From Cellulomonas sp. 73-145 (GTDB taxonomy: Bacteria; Actinomycetota; Actinomycetes; Actinomycetales; Cellulomonadaceae): 64,000 nt of DNA. Below, in pieces: positions 28,128-39,144 of this stretch. The notes beneath the pieces were generated by a model, which worked only from the letters and a program-made list of their open reading frames with translations, did no database searches and had not been told where the DNA came from. Where the stretch lies: contig MKTI01000002.1 in the NCBI GenBank assembly GCA_001898185.1, positions 124,001 through 188,000 of the forward strand. The letters run 5' to 3'. Positions within the stretch are counted from its first letter, which is position 1; each line of letters starts with the position of its first letter. The translations under genes were made by a program, and so were the position numbers.

Positions 28128-29102
28128 TCAGGAAGGGCGGCCGCCCTGTCCTCCCGTGGCGCCGGGCACGTCCGACGCCTCGCCCTCGAACGGGTTGCCG
28201 TCCTCGAACGGGTTGCCGCGCGCCTCGTCCCGCACCATGCGCCACCACAGCAGCAGCGCGAACCCCGCGAAGATCCACCACTGCGCGGCGTAGGACAGGT
28301 TCTGCAGGTTCAGCCCGGTGCCGCGCCTGGTCGGCGGCGGCAGCACCGTCGGCGGGTCGCCCTGCGCCGGGTCGGACGAGGCGAGCACCACGTACCCGGT
28401 CCACGTGGGTCCGCCCCACACCCCGACGAGCTCCGCCGGGCTGATCGCCTCGGTGCGCCCGTCGGACACCCCGGCTCCGGGAGCCTCCCCCGCCTGCAGG
28501 TACCCGATCACGGAGACGGTGCCGCCGGGTGCCGCGGGCAGCGGCTCACCGTCGGGCACGAACCCTCGGACGACGGCGAGCACGGCGGCGCCCTGCGGGG
28601 TGCTGACGTGCAGCGGCGTCAGCACCAGCGACCCGTGCCGGCCACCGACCACCCGTCCGGTCACCTGCAGCTGCCCCGCCGGGTCGTAGGTGCCCGAGAC
28701 CTGCACCTTCCGCCCCACCATGCCGCCCGTGAACGGCTGCTGCGGTGCGATCACCTGGTCGAGGGGGACGGGTGCGGCCGTGGTCAGCTCCGCCTGGTGC
28801 TGCTGCTCGGCGGCGGCCCCGCGGACCTGCGCACGGTCCAGCTGCCAGACCCCGAGCCGGGCGCACACCGCCGCCGCCAGGAGCAGCAGCGCGAGCATCC
28901 CGAGCATCCGCGGCGTCACCGCAGCCCGGAACCAGCGCGCCGCCCCACCGGACGGTGCCGGGACGTCGGTCCCCTCCGCGTCTGGGACCTGCGTCCCAGT
29001 CGGCTCTGTGACCGGTGCAGACGCGTCCCCGGACGCCTGCTCGGCACGTCCCGGACCGCGGTCCGACGACGGGCCGGGCGGTGCGCTCGGCAGGGGGCTC
29101 AT
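28128..29102 (-). CDS. SURF1-family cytochrome oxidase assembly protein
   Basis: Helps assemble the aa3-type terminal oxidase in the membrane. The 324-residue protein has a disordered N-terminus of about 55 residues and a first helix (about 63-82) followed by the family motif LGVWQLDRAQ. The extracytoplasmic beta-domain contains VSGTYDP and VLTPLHV. A second helix lies near residue 287 (WWIFAGFALLLWW), then an acidic tail with two NPFE repeats. ATG 29102 is used; GTG 29108 with TACCGT five bases upstream is an alternative start. It converges on the ABC operon. Confidence 0.88.
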   Translation of the reverse strand: MSPLPSAPPGPSSDRGPGRAEQASGDASAPVTEPTGTQVPDAEGTDVPAPSGGAARWFRAAVTPRMLGMLALLLLAAAVCARLGVWQLDRAQVRGAAAEQQHQAELTTAAPVPLDQVIAPQQPFTGGMVGRKVQVSGTYDPAGQLQVTGRVVGGRHGSLVLTPLHVSTPQGAAVLAVVRGFVPDGEPLPAAPGGTVSVIGYLQAGEAPGAGVSDGRTEAISPAELVGVWGGPTWTGYVVLASSDPAQGDPPTVLPPPTRRGTGLNLQNLSYAAQWWIFAGFALLLWWRMVRDEARGNPFEDGNPFEGEASDVPGATGGQGGRPS

Positions 29103-29349
29103 GGGCACGTGCCACGGTACCTCGGCGCTCGGGAGCAGCACCGTGACCAGGGCAGACGTGCGCTCGGCGGTACCTGCGGAACCGATGCGGCTCGCACCGG
29201 TGCGCTGCCCGTCGCCATGGGGTTGTATGGCGCTATGAGCCTTGTCACAGCGCTCCCTGGGCCTCATGTCCCGGATTCGGAGCCGTGGCTCACGCAAGGC
29301 TAGGGTCCGGGACCGGCCTAGACCGGCCGTCGACGAGGGGAAGACACCG

Positions 29350-31830
29350 ATGAGCACGACGACGGAGAAGCCTGCGGCCTGGCGCCGCGGGGCGGGCGCC
29401 CAGATCGAGGCATCGACCCTCGAGCGCATCGACCAGTGGTGGCGTGCCGCCAACTACCTGTCGGTCGGCCAGATCTACCTGCTGAACAACCCGCTGCTGC
29501 GCGAGCCGCTCAGCCGGGACGACGTCAAGCCGCGCCTGCTGGGCCACTGGGGCACCACGCCGGGCCTGAACTTCCTGTACGCGCACCTCAACCGCGCCAT
29601 CGCGGAGCGCTCGCAGTCGACCATCTACGTCACCGGCCCGGGCCACGGGGGCCCCGGCCTCGTCGCGAGCGCGTACCTGGACGGCACGTACTCCGAGATC
29701 TACACGAACATCACCGAGGACGAGGACGGGCTGCGCAAGCTGTTCCGCCAGTTCTCCTTCCCGGGCGGCATCCCGTCGCACGTCGCCCCGGAGACGCCGG
29801 GCTCGATCCACGAGGGCGGCGAGCTCGGCTACGCGCTCTCCCATGCGTACGGCGCGGCCTTCGACAACCCCGACCTGCTGGTCGCTGCGGTCGTCGGCGA
29901 CGGCGAGGCGGAGACCGGCCCGCTGGCCACCAGCTGGCACTCGAACAAGTTCGTCAACCCGGCGCAGGACGGCGTCGTGCTGCCGATCCTGCACCTCAAC
30001 GGGTACAAGATCGCCAACCCCACCGTGCTCGCCCGCATCAGCGACGACGAGCTGCACGACCTGATGGTCGGCTACGGCCACCACCCGTACGTGTTCACCG
30101 GCGGCTACGACGCGGACGAGTCGATGGTGGACGTGCACCGCCGCTTCGCCGCCCTGCTGGACGAGGTGCTCGACGAGATCGCCGACATCAAGGCACGTGC
30201 CGCCGCCGGCGACACCAGCCGCCCGATGTGGCCGATGATCGTCTTCCGCACCCCCAAGGGCTGGACCGGCCCGGCGGAGATCGACGGCAAGAAGACCACC
30301 GGCTCGTGGCGGGCCCACCAGGTGCCGCTCGCCAGCGCCCGGGACACCCCGGAGCACCTGCAGGTGCTCCAGGAGTGGCTGAAGTCGTACCGCGCCGAGG
30401 AGCTGTTCGACGCGACCGGCCGCCTCGAGGCGAACATCCGCGCGCTGGCGCCGAAGGGCGACCTGCGGATGAGCGCCAACCCGAACGCGAACGGCGGTGT
30501 GCTGCTCAAGGACCTGCGGCTGCCCGACTTCCGTGACTTCGCGGTCGACGTGCCCCACCCCGCCGGCTCCTTCTCCGAGGCGCCCCGGGTGCTCGGCGAC
30601 TACCTCACCGAGGTGATCCGCCGGAACCCGGACAACTTCCGGATCTTCGGCCCGGACGAGACGGCGTCCAACCGGCTGCAGTCCGTGTTCGGCGTGACGG
30701 ACAAGCAGTGGAACGCCGAGTACATCTCCCCCGACGTGGACGAGCACATGGCCCGCGCGGGTCGTGTGATGGAGATGCTGTCCGAGCACCAGTGCCAGGG
30801 CTGGCTCGAGGGCTACCTCCTGACCGGGCGGCACGGCCTGTTCACCTCCTACGAGGCGTTCATCCACATCGTCGACTCGATGTTCAACCAGCACGCGAAG
30901 TGGCTGAAGGTCACCAACGACATCCCGTGGCGCCGGCCGATCGCCAGCCTGAACTACCTGCTGTCCAGCCACGTCTGGAGGCAGGACCACAACGGCTTCT
31001 CGCACCAGGACCCGGGGTTCATCGACCACGTGGTCAACAAGAAGGCCGAGGTCGTCCGCGTCTACCTGCCGCCGGACGCGAACACCCTGCTGTCCACCTA
31101 CGACCACTGCCTCAAGAGCCGGCAGTACGTCAACGTGGTGGTGTCCGGCAAGCAGCCCGCGCCCAACTTCCTCACGATGCAGGAGGCGATCGAGCACACC
31201 ACTCGTGGCCTGGGCATCTGGGAGTGGGCCGGTACCGAGGTCGCCGGTGAGGAGCCGGACGTCGTGCTGGCCTGCGCCGGCGACGTGCCGACCCTGGAGG
31301 TGCTGGCGGCGGCGGACATCCTGCGCCGCGAGCTGCCGGTGCTGAAGGTGCGCGTGGTCAACGTCGTCGACCTGATGCGGCTGCAGGACGAGCGGGAGCA
31401 CCCGCACGGCATGTCCGACCGGGACTTCGACACGCTGTTCACGGCGGACCGGCCGGTCGTCTTCGCCTACCACGGCTACCCGTGGCTGATCCACCGCCTC
31501 ACGTACCGCCGCAACGGGCACGCCAACATCCACGTGCGCGGGTACAAGGAGGAGGGCACCACCACCACGCCCTTCGACATGGTGATGCTGAACGACCTGG
31601 ACCGTTACCACCTGGTGATCGACGTGATCGACCAGGTGCACTGGCTGCGCGCGTCGCAGGCCGGCCTGCGCCAGCGCATGGTCGACGCCCGCCTGCGCGC
31701 CCGCCAGTACACCCGGGAGCACGGCGAGGACATCCCGGAGGTGCGCGACTGGGTGTGGCCGGATGCCGGCGACGCCGCCGCCGAGGGCGAGGTCGCCGCG
31801 ACCTTGTCCACGGGTGGCGACAACGAGTAG
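29350..31830 (+). CDS. xfp: Phosphoketolase (xylulose-5-P / fructose-6-P)
   Basis: A TPP enzyme that splits xylulose 5-phosphate or fructose 6-phosphate with phosphate, giving acetyl phosphate plus a C3 or C4 phosphate. It has 826 residues, full length. The TPP-binding motif GDGEAETGP precedes SNKFVNP by a short gap; the signature [16 protein letters not shown] lies just before. The C-terminal part has the phosphoketolase [14 protein letters not shown] 29350 has GAGGGGAAG upstream. The acetyl phosphate feeds ackA downstream. A weak TAGGGT at 29302-29307 is a possible -10. Confidence 0.97.
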   Translation: MSTTTEKPAAWRRGAGAQIEASTLERIDQWWRAANYLSVGQIYLLNNPLLREPLSRDDVKPRLLGHWGTTPGLNFLYAHLNRAIAERSQSTIYVTGPGHGGPGLVASAYLDGTYSEIYTNITEDEDGLRKLFRQFSFPGGIPSHVAPETPGSIHEGGELGYALSHAYGAAFDNPDLLVAAVVGDGEAETGPLATSWHSNKFVNPAQDGVVLPILHLNGYKIANPTVLARISDDELHDLMVGYGHHPYVFTGGYDADESMVDVHRRFAALLDEVLDEIADIKARAAAGDTSRPMWPMIVFRTPKGWTGPAEIDGKKTTGSWRAHQVPLASARDTPEHLQVLQEWLKSYRAEELFDATGRLEANIRALAPKGDLRMSANPNANGGVLLKDLRLPDFRDFAVDVPHPAGSFSEAPRVLGDYLTEVIRRNPDNFRIFGPDETASNRLQSVFGVTDKQWNAEYISPDVDEHMARAGRVMEMLSEHQCQGWLEGYLLTGRHGLFTSYEAFIHIVDSMFNQHAKWLKVTNDIPWRRPIASLNYLLSSHVWRQDHNGFSHQDPGFIDHVVNKKAEVVRVYLPPDANTLLSTYDHCLKSRQYVNVVVSGKQPAPNFLTMQEAIEHTTRGLGIWEWAGTEVAGEEPDVVLACAGDVPTLEVLAAADILRRELPVLKVRVVNVVDLMRLQDEREHPHGMSDRDFDTLFTADRPVVFAYHGYPWLIHRLTYRRNGHANIHVRGYKEEGTTTTPFDMVMLNDLDRYHLVIDVIDQVHWLRASQAGLRQRMVDARLRARQYTREHGEDIPEVRDWVWPDAGDAAAEGEVAATLSTGGDNE

Positions 31831-31835
31831 TCGGT

Positions 31836-31871
31836 GAGGGGGCCGGAGCGGGTGACCGCTCCGGCCCCCTC
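31836..31871 (+). terminator. Terminator between phosphoketolase and pta
   Basis: A perfect 16-bp stem (31836-31851 with 31856-31871) with a GTGA loop begins six bases after the xfp stop. It separates pta-ackA from xfp, or attenuates read-through. Confidence 0.8.
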
Positions 31872-31909
31872 GTCGCATGACGAACCGCAAGAAACAGGAG
31901 ACGCCCACC

Positions 31910-34030
31910 GTGGCCCGCAGCATCTACATCGCCTCACCCGAGGGTGACACCGGAAAGTCCACGGTGGCTCTCGGCCTCGTCGACCTGCTCACGCGAACCG
32001 TGCAGCGGGTGGGCGTGTTCCGTCCGGTAGCCCGGTCCACCGAGGAGCGGGACTACGTGCTCGAGCTGCTGCTCGCGCACGACGGCATCGACATGACGTA
32101 CGACGACGCGATCGGCGTCACGTACGAGCAGGTGCTCGACGACGCCGAGGGCTCGCTGGCGAAGATCGTGCAGCGGTACCACGACGTGGAGCGCCGCTGC
32201 GACGCGATCGTCGTCGTCGGCACGGACTACACGGACGTCGCCGGACCGACCGAGCTGGCGTACAACGCCCGCATCGCCGCGAACCTCGGCGCGCCGGCGG
32301 TGCTGGTGGTCAGCGGCAAGAACCGGGCGCCGGACGCGATCCACCAGATCGCGGAGGTGGCGATCGCCGAGATGAAGGCGAACCACGCCCAGGTGGTCGC
32401 CGTGGTGGCCAACCGGTGCGCCGCCACGTGCGTCGACGGGGTGCGGGCTGAGTTCAAGGACGAGCTGCCGATCTGGGCCATCCCGGACGACCCGATGCTG
32501 ACGGCCCCGACGCTGCGTGAGCTGGTGGACGCGGTCGGCGGCTCGCTGATCCGCGGCGACGAGGAGCTCCTGTCCCGCGAGGTGCTGGACCTGCTGGTCG
32601 GCGCGATGAGCGTGGAGCACCTGCTCGACCGGCTGCAGCCGAGTGCCGTGGTGATCACCTCCGGCGACCGGCACGACGTGCTGCTGGGCCTGCAGCTGGC
32701 GCACCAGGCGGACGGCTTCCCCAACCTGGCCGGCATCGTGCTGACCGGCGGCCTCACCCCGGCCCCCGTGATCGCCCGGCTGCTGGACGGCCTGAACTCC
32801 CGGCTGCCGATCATCAGCACCGACCTCGGCACCTTCCGGTCCGCCTCCGCGGCGGCGGCGACCCGTGGGCGGCTCAGCCGCGACTCGCAGCGGAAGGTCG
32901 ACTCCGCGCTCGCGCTGTTCGAGCAGCACGTCGACGGCAGGGCCCTGCTCGCGGCGCTGGACGTCCCGCGCGTCGCCGTGGTCACCCCGCTGATGTTCGA
33001 GTACGAGCTGCTGGACCGGGCCCGCAACGACCGCAAGCACATCGTGCTGCCCGAGGGTGGCGACGACCGCATCCTGCGCGCCGCCTCGACCCTGCTCCAG
33101 CGCGGTGTCGCGGACCTGACGATCCTCGGCGACGAGCAGTCGATCCGGACCCGGGCCACCGAGCTGGGACTCGTGCTCGACGCTGCCCAGGTGATCGACC
33201 CCAAGGACGGCGAGCTGCTCGAGCGGTTCGCCGCGGAGTACACCGAGCTGCGCAAGCACAAGGGCATGACGGTGGAGCGCGCGCGGGAGATCGTCTCCTC
33301 GGTGTCCTACTTCGGCACGATGATGGTCAAGCTCGGCCTGGCCGACGGCATGGTGTCCGGTGCGATCCACACGACGGCGCACACCATCAAGCCCTCGTTC
33401 GAGATCATCAAGACGGCCCCGGGCGTCAGCAACGTGTCCAGCTGCTTCCTGATGTGCCTCGAGGACCGCGTGCTGGTGTACGCCGACTGCGCGGTGATCC
33501 CGGACCCGACGGCCGAGCAGCTGGCGGACATCGCGATCTCGTCGGCGGCGACCGCCGAGCAGTTCGGCATCGAGCCGCGCATCGCGATGCTGTCCTACTC
33601 GACCGGCGAGTCCGGCACCGGGGCGGACGTGGACAAGGTCCGCACCGCCACGGCGCTGGTCCGCGAGCGCCGCCCCGACCTGTCGGTGGAGGGCCCCATC
33701 CAGTACGACGCCGCCGTGGACGCCTCGGTCGCCAAGACCAAGCTGCCCGACTCCGCGGTGGCCGGGCGGGCGACGGTGTTCGTCTTCCCCGACCTGAACA
33801 CCGGCAACAACACGTACAAGGCCGTGCAGCGGTCCGCCGGCGCCGTGGCGATCGGCCCGGTGCTGCAGGGGCTGCGCGCCCCGGTCAACGACCTGTCCCG
33901 CGGCGCCCTGGTCCAGGACATCGTCAACACCGTCGCGATCACCGCGATCCAGGCCCAGGCGCTCGCCGGGGCCACCACCCGCACCGAGCTGCCCGCGGCA
34001 GCCGACCCCGTGGAGGCAGCAACCCGATGA
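31910..34030 (+). CDS. pta: Phosphate acetyltransferase, long form
   Basis: Interconverts acetyl-CoA and acetyl phosphate. The 706-residue protein has an N-terminal BioD-like P-loop domain ([15 protein letters not shown]), a middle DRTGG domain (about 220-330), and the C-terminal PTA_PTB catalytic domain ([14 protein letters not shown] ... [10 protein letters not shown]). I chose GTG 31910 because AGGAG lies eight bases upstream. The longer reading frame from ATG 31877 has no ribosome site and starts six bases after the terminator stem. It overlaps ackA by four bases. Confidence 0.95.
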   Translation: MARSIYIASPEGDTGKSTVALGLVDLLTRTVQRVGVFRPVARSTEERDYVLELLLAHDGIDMTYDDAIGVTYEQVLDDAEGSLAKIVQRYHDVERRCDAIVVVGTDYTDVAGPTELAYNARIAANLGAPAVLVVSGKNRAPDAIHQIAEVAIAEMKANHAQVVAVVANRCAATCVDGVRAEFKDELPIWAIPDDPMLTAPTLRELVDAVGGSLIRGDEELLSREVLDLLVGAMSVEHLLDRLQPSAVVITSGDRHDVLLGLQLAHQADGFPNLAGIVLTGGLTPAPVIARLLDGLNSRLPIISTDLGTFRSASAAAATRGRLSRDSQRKVDSALALFEQHVDGRALLAALDVPRVAVVTPLMFEYELLDRARNDRKHIVLPEGGDDRILRAASTLLQRGVADLTILGDEQSIRTRATELGLVLDAAQVIDPKDGELLERFAAEYTELRKHKGMTVERAREIVSSVSYFGTMMVKLGLADGMVSGAIHTTAHTIKPSFEIIKTAPGVSNVSSCFLMCLEDRVLVYADCAVIPDPTAEQLADIAISSAATAEQFGIEPRIAMLSYSTGESGTGADVDKVRTATALVRERRPDLSVEGPIQYDAAVDASVAKTKLPDSAVAGRATVFVFPDLNTGNNTYKAVQRSAGAVAIGPVLQGLRAPVNDLSRGALVQDIVNTVAITAIQAQALAGATTRTELPAAADPVEAATR

Positions 34031-35223
34031 GCACCCGCACAGTCCTGGTGGTCAACTCCGGCTCGTCGTCGATCAAGTACCAGCTGGTCGACCCCGACGC
34101 CGGCACGGCGATCGCCTCGGGCCTCGTCGAGCGGATCGGCGAGAGCTCCGGCAACGTCAAGCACACCTACGGCGACCAGACGGTCAAGCGCGAGCTGCCC
34201 GTGCCGGACCACGCGGTCGGCATGCGGATCGTCCTCGACCTGTTCGAGGAGGTCGGCCCCTCGATCCACACGTCCAACGTCGTGGCCGTCGGCCACCGCG
34301 TGGTGCAGGGCGGCTCGGTGTTCGACGCGCCGGCCCTGATCGACGACGACGTGGTGGAGAAGATCGACGCCCTGTCCCCGCTGGCGCCGCTGCACAACCC
34401 GGCGCACATCACCGGGATCAAGGTCGCCCGGCAGCTGCTGCCGGACGAGCCGCAGGTCGCGGTGTTCGACACGGCGTTCTTCGAGAAGCTGCCCGCCGAG
34501 GCCGCCACGTACGCGATCGACAAGAAGGTCGCCGCCGCGCACCAGGTGCGCCGCTACGGCGCCCACGGCACGTCGCACCAGTACGTGTCGCAGGAGGTGG
34601 CCCGGTACCTCGACCGCCCGGTCGGAGAGCTGAACCAGATCGTGCTGCACCTGGGCAACGGCGCCTCGGCGTCGGCCGTCAAGGGCGGGCACGCGGTGGA
34701 CACCTCGATGGGGCTGACGCCGCTCGAGGGCCTGGTGATGGGCACGCGGTCCGGCGACATCGACCCGGCCGTCGTCTTCCACCTGTACCGGAACGCCGGC
34801 ATGTCGATCGACGACATCGACGACCTGCTCAACCGGCGCTCGGGGATCAAGGGCCTCTCCGGGGAGAACGACTTCCGCGCGCTGCACGAGCTGATCGCGG
34901 CGGGGAACGCCGATGCGGCGCTCGCCCTGGACGTGTACGTGCACCGGCTGAAGAAGTACGTCGGCGCCTACTACGCGATCCTCGGCCGGCTCGACGTGCT
35001 GACGTTCACCGCCGGTGTCGGTGAGAACGACGACGTGGTGCGCGCGCGGGTGTGCGAGGGGCTCGAGCCGCTCGGCATCGTGCTCGACCCGGAGCGCAAC
35101 GCCGGCCGCGGTGGCCCGAAGGTCATCTCGGCGGAGGGCTCGCCCGTCACCGTGCTGGTGATCCCCACCAACGAGGAGCTGGCGATCGCCCGCCAGTCGC
35201 TGGCGGTGGTCGAGGCCCGCTGA
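34027..35223 (+). CDS. ackA: Acetate kinase
   Basis: Makes ATP and acetate from acetyl phosphate. The 398-residue length is typical. The ASKHA motifs are [11 protein letters not shown] (about 8-18), [11 protein letters not shown] with the phosphate loop, and [19 protein letters not shown]. It is translationally coupled to pta (ATGA). With the upstream phosphoketolase it completes a bifid-type shunt that yields ATP from sugar phosphates without full glycolysis. Confidence 0.98.
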   Translation: MSTRTVLVVNSGSSSIKYQLVDPDAGTAIASGLVERIGESSGNVKHTYGDQTVKRELPVPDHAVGMRIVLDLFEEVGPSIHTSNVVAVGHRVVQGGSVFDAPALIDDDVVEKIDALSPLAPLHNPAHITGIKVARQLLPDEPQVAVFDTAFFEKLPAEAATYAIDKKVAAAHQVRRYGAHGTSHQYVSQEVARYLDRPVGELNQIVLHLGNGASASAVKGGHAVDTSMGLTPLEGLVMGTRSGDIDPAVVFHLYRNAGMSIDDIDDLLNRRSGIKGLSGENDFRALHELIAAGNADAALALDVYVHRLKKYVGAYYAILGRLDVLTFTAGVGENDDVVRARVCEGLEPLGIVLDPERNAGRGGPKVISAEGSPVTVLVIPTNEELAIARQSLAVVEAR

Positions 35224-35230
35224 GGCCTGC

Positions 35231-35279
35231 GACCCACGGGTGCCCCGGTCCGCTCGTCGGACCGGGGCACCCGTGGGTC
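35231..35279. terminator. Bidirectional terminator after ackA
   Basis: A 22-bp perfect stem (35231-35252 with 35258-35279) with a 5-base loop, between the convergent ackA and gabD2 genes. Confidence 0.85.
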
Positions 35280-35288
35280 AGGCGGCGC

Positions 35289-36941
35289 TCACGGCAGCCG
35301 CACCGTCCGCATGGCCCGCAGCGCCTGCGTGTAGACGACCGGCCAGAGCTCGTGCCCCAGCCCGAACAGCCGCTCGAGCCCCACCGTCGGACCGCCCCAC
35401 GGACCCAGCACGCCGTGGGTCCCCCGCTGCAGCGCGATGGTCTGCTGCCGCGTGTGCAGCCACAGCCCCTCCGGCCCGTGCCGGCCGCCGAGCCCGGACG
35501 GTCCCCAGCCGGACTGCGGCGCCCCCATCGACGCCCAGCTGGCGACGTACCCCTCGTTGACGTTCACCGACCCGGCGCGGACGCGCCGAGCCAGTGCGGC
35601 GCCGCGCCGCGCCGACGCGGTCCAGATGCTCGCGTTCAGGCCGTACTCGCTGTCGTTCATCGCGGCGACTGCCTCGTCGTCCGACGACACCGGGCTGAGC
35701 GCCACCACCGGACCGAAGGTCTCCTCGCGGCACAGCAGGGCCGTGGCCGGGACGTCGGTCAGCACCGTCGGCTCGTAGAAGTAGGGGCCGAGGTCCGGTC
35801 GCTCGTGCCCGCCGGTCAGCACCCGTGCACCCTGGCCGACGGCGTCCTCGACGTGCTCGACCACCCGCGCGAGCTGGCTCGCCGACGTCAGCGACCCGAC
35901 GTCCGACCGGTAGTCCAGCCCCGCACCCAGCCGCAGCGCACGCGTCCGGGCGACGAACGCCGGCACGAGCTCGTCCCACACGGCGCGGTGCACGTACACG
36001 CGCTCGACGCTCACGCAGATCTGGCCCGTGCCCGCGAAGGCGGCGCGCACCACCCCGGCGGCTGTGACGTCCACGTGCACGTCCTCGGCGACGTAGAGGG
36101 CGTTCTTGCCGCCGAGCTCGAGCGTCGCAGGCACCAGCCGCCGCCCGGCCTGCGCGGCCACGGTGCGACCGGCGCCGGTGGAGCCGGTGAAGACGACGGC
36201 ATCCGCCGCGTCGACCACCGCCGAGCCGATGTCCGGCCCGCCGGTGACCACCTGCAGCACGCCGACCGGCAGGCCCGCGTCCTCCAGCAGCTCCGCGGCC
36301 CACAGCGCCGTCAGCGTCGTCTGCGGGTCGGGGCGCAGGACCACGGCGTTGCCCGCGACCAGCGCCGGCAGCGCATCGCCGAGGGCCATGGTCAGCGGCA
36401 CGTTCCACGGCGCCACCACGCCGACCACCCCGATCGGGTGCCGCACCACCCGGGTGGACGTCAGCCCGGGCAGCAGGCCGGCGGCGTGCCGGGTGGCCAG
36501 GTACGAGCGGGCGCGGACGGCGTAGTGCCGCGCCACGTTGGCGACGTCCGCGACCTCCTCGAAGGCGTGGGTCCGCGCCTTGCCCGTCTCCACCTGGATC
36601 AGGTCGAGCACGTCGCTCTGCCGTTCGAGCAGCAGGTCGTGCAACCGCAGCAGCACCGCGGTGCGCTCCCGGAGCGGGGTGGCGGACCACAGCCGCTGGG
36701 CGGCACGGGCGGTCCGGACGGCCTGCACCACGTCCTCCGGCCGGGACAGCGGGACGGCGGCGATCGGTGCGCCGGTGAACGGCGCGTGCGCGACGTGGAC
36801 GGCGTGGCCGGGGCCGGCGACCACCCTGGCCAGCAGCGTGCGCAGGTCGTCCGGCTCGAGCACGTAGGTGGCGAGCGGGTCCGTCTCCGGGTCGTGCAGC
36901 TGGGCGTGTGCCGGGTCCGGCTGCCCTGCGTCGTGCGCCAT
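35289..36941 (-). CDS. gabD2: Succinate-semialdehyde dehydrogenase (NADP+), GabD2 type
   Basis: An aldehyde dehydrogenase of 550 residues, slightly longer than the usual 500 because of a C-terminal extension that is Trp/Gly-rich. The general-base Glu is in LELGGKNALYV, the catalytic Cys in TGQICVSVERVYV, and the fold-ending EETFGPVV is present. The overall pattern matches the mycobacterial GabD2 group, but the substrate is inferred. TACTCT (36953-36948) lies six bases before ATG 36941 and no ribosome site is visible, so it is probably leaderless. Confidence 0.88.
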   Translation of the reverse strand: MAHDAGQPDPAHAQLHDPETDPLATYVLEPDDLRTLLARVVAGPGHAVHVAHAPFTGAPIAAVPLSRPEDVVQAVRTARAAQRLWSATPLRERTAVLLRLHDLLLERQSDVLDLIQVETGKARTHAFEEVADVANVARHYAVRARSYLATRHAAGLLPGLTSTRVVRHPIGVVGVVAPWNVPLTMALGDALPALVAGNAVVLRPDPQTTLTALWAAELLEDAGLPVGVLQVVTGGPDIGSAVVDAADAVVFTGSTGAGRTVAAQAGRRLVPATLELGGKNALYVAEDVHVDVTAAGVVRAAFAGTGQICVSVERVYVHRAVWDELVPAFVARTRALRLGAGLDYRSDVGSLTSASQLARVVEHVEDAVGQGARVLTGGHERPDLGPYFYEPTVLTDVPATALLCREETFGPVVALSPVSSDDEAVAAMNDSEYGLNASIWTASARRGAALARRVRAGSVNVNEGYVASWASMGAPQSGWGPSGLGGRHGPEGLWLHTRQQTIALQRGTHGVLGPWGGPTVGLERLFGLGHELWPVVYTQALRAMRTVRLP

Positions 36942-36947
36942 CGCGTC

Positions 36948-36953
36948 AGAGTA
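36948..36953 (-). promoter_or_regulatory. -10 box of leaderless aldehyde dehydrogenase gene
   Basis: TACTCT on the minus strand, six bases before ATG 36941. Confidence 0.55.
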
Positions 36954-37045
36954 CGTCCGCCGCCTGTCGGAGCCCATGCGAGAGCAGTGGGGCGCAGTTC
37001 AGCGCGGTCAGTCGAGCCCGGTCGGGCGCAGTCGGGGGCAGCACG

Positions 37046-37085
37046 CGGGTGGGGGCGGCCGCCGTCCGGCGACCGCCCCCACCCG
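37046..37085 (-). terminator. Terminator at the end of the fructose/PTS operon
   Basis: A 13-bp GC-rich stem (37046-37058 with 37073-37085) with a 14-base loop, nine bases after the ptsI stop codon. Confidence 0.7.
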
Positions 37086-37093
37086 TCGTGCGC

Positions 37094-38809
37094 TCAGCCC
37101 AGCGTCGCGCGCACCTCGTCGACCAGCAGCCCGACCACGGCCGCCCGGCCCTCCTCGGCCGACCGCGCCGCGAGCGCCGCCGCCGCCATCTCGCGGCACC
37201 GCTCCAGCGTGTGGTGCCGCACGGCGTACCGCACGGCCGCCACGGCGCCGGCCGACATCGACAGGCTGGTGACGCCAAGACCGACCAGGACCAGCGCCAT
37301 CAACGGGTCCGCCGCCGACTCGCCGCACACCCCGACCGGCTTGCCGAGCGTCACCCCGGCCCGAGCCGTGACGGCGACCAGGTCGAGCACGGCCGGCTGC
37401 CACGGGTCGAGCAGGTCGGCCAGCTCACCGCGCAGCCGGTCGGTGGCCATCGTGTACTGCGCGAGGTCGTTGGTGCCGAGGGAGACGAAGTCCACCTCCG
37501 CGAGCAGCTGCTCGGCCCGCAGCGCGGCCGAGGGCACCTCCACCATCACGCCGACCGTCGCGACCCCCGCGGCACGGGCGCGCGCCGCGAACTCCCGGGC
37601 CTCGTCCACCGTGGCGATCATCGGGGCCATCACCCAGGGGGTGGTGCCCGTCTCCCGCTGTGCATCGGCGAGCGCCGCCAGCTGGGTGTCGAGCAGCTCC
37701 GGGTGCGTGCGCACCTGGCGGTAGCCCCGCACGCCGAGCGCCGGGTTCTCCTCGTCGGGCTGGGTGGCGAAGGTCAGCGGCTTGTCCGCACCGGCGTCGA
37801 GCGTGCGGACCACCACCTTGCGCTCGCCGAGCGCCCGCAGGACGACGGCGTAGGTCTCCGCCTGCTCCTTGCGGGTCGGCGCCGTGGACCGCTCGAGGAA
37901 CAGCACCTCGGTGCGGAACAGGCCGACGCCCTGCACCGGCTGCGGGGCCACGCGCTGGGCGTCCTCGGCGGTGCCGATGTTGGCGAGCAGCTGCACGGGA
38001 TGGCCGTCGGCCGTGGCACCCGGTGCGGTGTCCTCCTCGAACACGCGCTCGGTCGCCGCCCGGCGCGCCAGCGCCGCCCGCAGCTCGTCGTCCGGGTCGA
38101 CCGTCACGGTGGACGTCGCCGAGTCGACGGCGACCTCGACGCCCTCGGGCAGGTCCGTCGCACCGGTGACGCGGACCAGGCACGGCAGGCCCAGCTGCCC
38201 CGCGATGATCGCGGTGTGGCCGGTCGGGCCGCCGAGCTCGGTGACGATCGCCAGCACGTTGGCCAGGTCGAGCGCCGCCGTGTCCGCCGGTGCGAGGTCG
38301 CGGGCGACCACCACGGACGGCCTGGTCAGCTCGGGGACGCCGGGTGCCGGCAGCCCCATCGCGCGGGCCACAACCCGGTCACGCACCGACCGCAGGTCGG
38401 TGACGCGCTCGGCGAGGTACCCGCCCGCCTGCTCGAACATCGCGGCGAACTTGTCCACCACGGCGTCGATCGCCGCGACCGGCGGCTCGCCGGCGTCGAG
38501 CCGGGCGAGCACGCCGGTGCGCAGCGCCGGGTCGGCCGCCATCTGCGCGGTGGCGGCCAGCACCTCCTTGACGGTGCCGGACGAGCGGTCGGACTGGGCC
38601 TGCAGGGCGTCCGCGACGTCCGTGAACGCCTGCCCCACCGCGGCACGCACCTGCTCCGGGCCGGCCGGTGCACCGTCCACCAGCAGCGGCGCGTCGGCGG
38701 CGGGGGCCGGTGCCGGGCGCACCTGCACGACGGGGCCGACGGCGGTCCGACGGCCGACGCCGACGCCGTGCAGCACGGCACCCGGCGCGGCCCCCACCGC
38801 CGCGGTCAC
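37094..38809 (-). CDS. ptsI: PTS enzyme I (PEP-protein phosphotransferase)
   Basis: The first, general component of the sugar PTS: it takes phosphate from PEP and gives it to HPr. The protein has 571 residues. The active-site His 198 lies in ELGGPTGHTAIIA. The PEP-binding barrel has GLFRTEVLFL, the VSLGTNDLAQYT segment and the catalytic Cys in GVCGESAADP. GTG 38809 overlaps the ptsH stop by four bases. The enzyme also serves the mannitol PTS encoded upstream. Confidence 0.97.
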   Translation of the reverse strand: MTAAVGAAPGAVLHGVGVGRRTAVGPVVQVRPAPAPAADAPLLVDGAPAGPEQVRAAVGQAFTDVADALQAQSDRSSGTVKEVLAATAQMAADPALRTGVLARLDAGEPPVAAIDAVVDKFAAMFEQAGGYLAERVTDLRSVRDRVVARAMGLPAPGVPELTRPSVVVARDLAPADTAALDLANVLAIVTELGGPTGHTAIIAGQLGLPCLVRVTGATDLPEGVEVAVDSATSTVTVDPDDELRAALARRAATERVFEEDTAPGATADGHPVQLLANIGTAEDAQRVAPQPVQGVGLFRTEVLFLERSTAPTRKEQAETYAVVLRALGERKVVVRTLDAGADKPLTFATQPDEENPALGVRGYRQVRTHPELLDTQLAALADAQRETGTTPWVMAPMIATVDEAREFAARARAAGVATVGVMVEVPSAALRAEQLLAEVDFVSLGTNDLAQYTMATDRLRGELADLLDPWQPAVLDLVAVTARAGVTLGKPVGVCGESAADPLMALVLVGLGVTSLSMSAGAVAAVRYAVRHHTLERCREMAAAALAARSAEEGRAAVVGLLVDEVRATLG

Positions 38810-39087
38810 GACGTCGCCTCGGGTGCGTCCAGGTCGCGGGAGAGCAGGTCGACGAGGCCGTCGAGCACCTCGTCCGCCTTCGGTCCCTCGGCTGCCAGGA
38901 TCACCTGGGCACCGCACGGCACGCCGAGCGACATCACCAGCAGGATGCTCGACGCGTCCACCGGCAGCCCGCCCTCGGTGGCGATGGTGACGGGCGTGCC
39001 GCCGGCGGCCACCGCCTGCGTGAAGAGCATCGCGGGACGGGCGTGCAGCCCCACCCGGGACGCCACGGTGACAGTTCGTTCTGCCAT
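38806..39087 (-). CDS. ptsH: PTS phosphocarrier protein HPr
   Basis: A 93-residue carrier between enzyme I and the EIIA domains. The phospho-acceptor His 15 is in GLHARPA. A Ser 46 (VDASSILLVM) matches the regulatory serine of Firmicutes HPr, but actinobacteria usually lack the HPr kinase and none is here. ATG 39087 follows a GAAAGG ribosome site. Confidence 0.97.
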   Translation of the reverse strand: MAERTVTVASRVGLHARPAMLFTQAVAAGGTPVTIATEGGLPVDASSILLVMSLGVPCGAQVILAAEGPKADEVLDGLVDLLSRDLDAPEATS

Positions 39088-39144
39088 GTCGTCAATCGCC
39101 TTTCATCAGGTAGGCCAACGTCGTCGTCGTCACTGCGATTCTGC

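Noticed and set aside
31877..31909. ATG 31877 as pta start
   Set aside because: It has no ribosome site and begins right after a terminator stem, whereas GTG 31910 has AGGAG eight bases upstream and starts the conserved domain.
38806..39087. HPr Ser 46 as evidence for carbon catabolite control by HprK/CcpA
   Set aside because: Serine at this position is common in HPr, no HprK gene is in the window and actinobacteria usually lack it.
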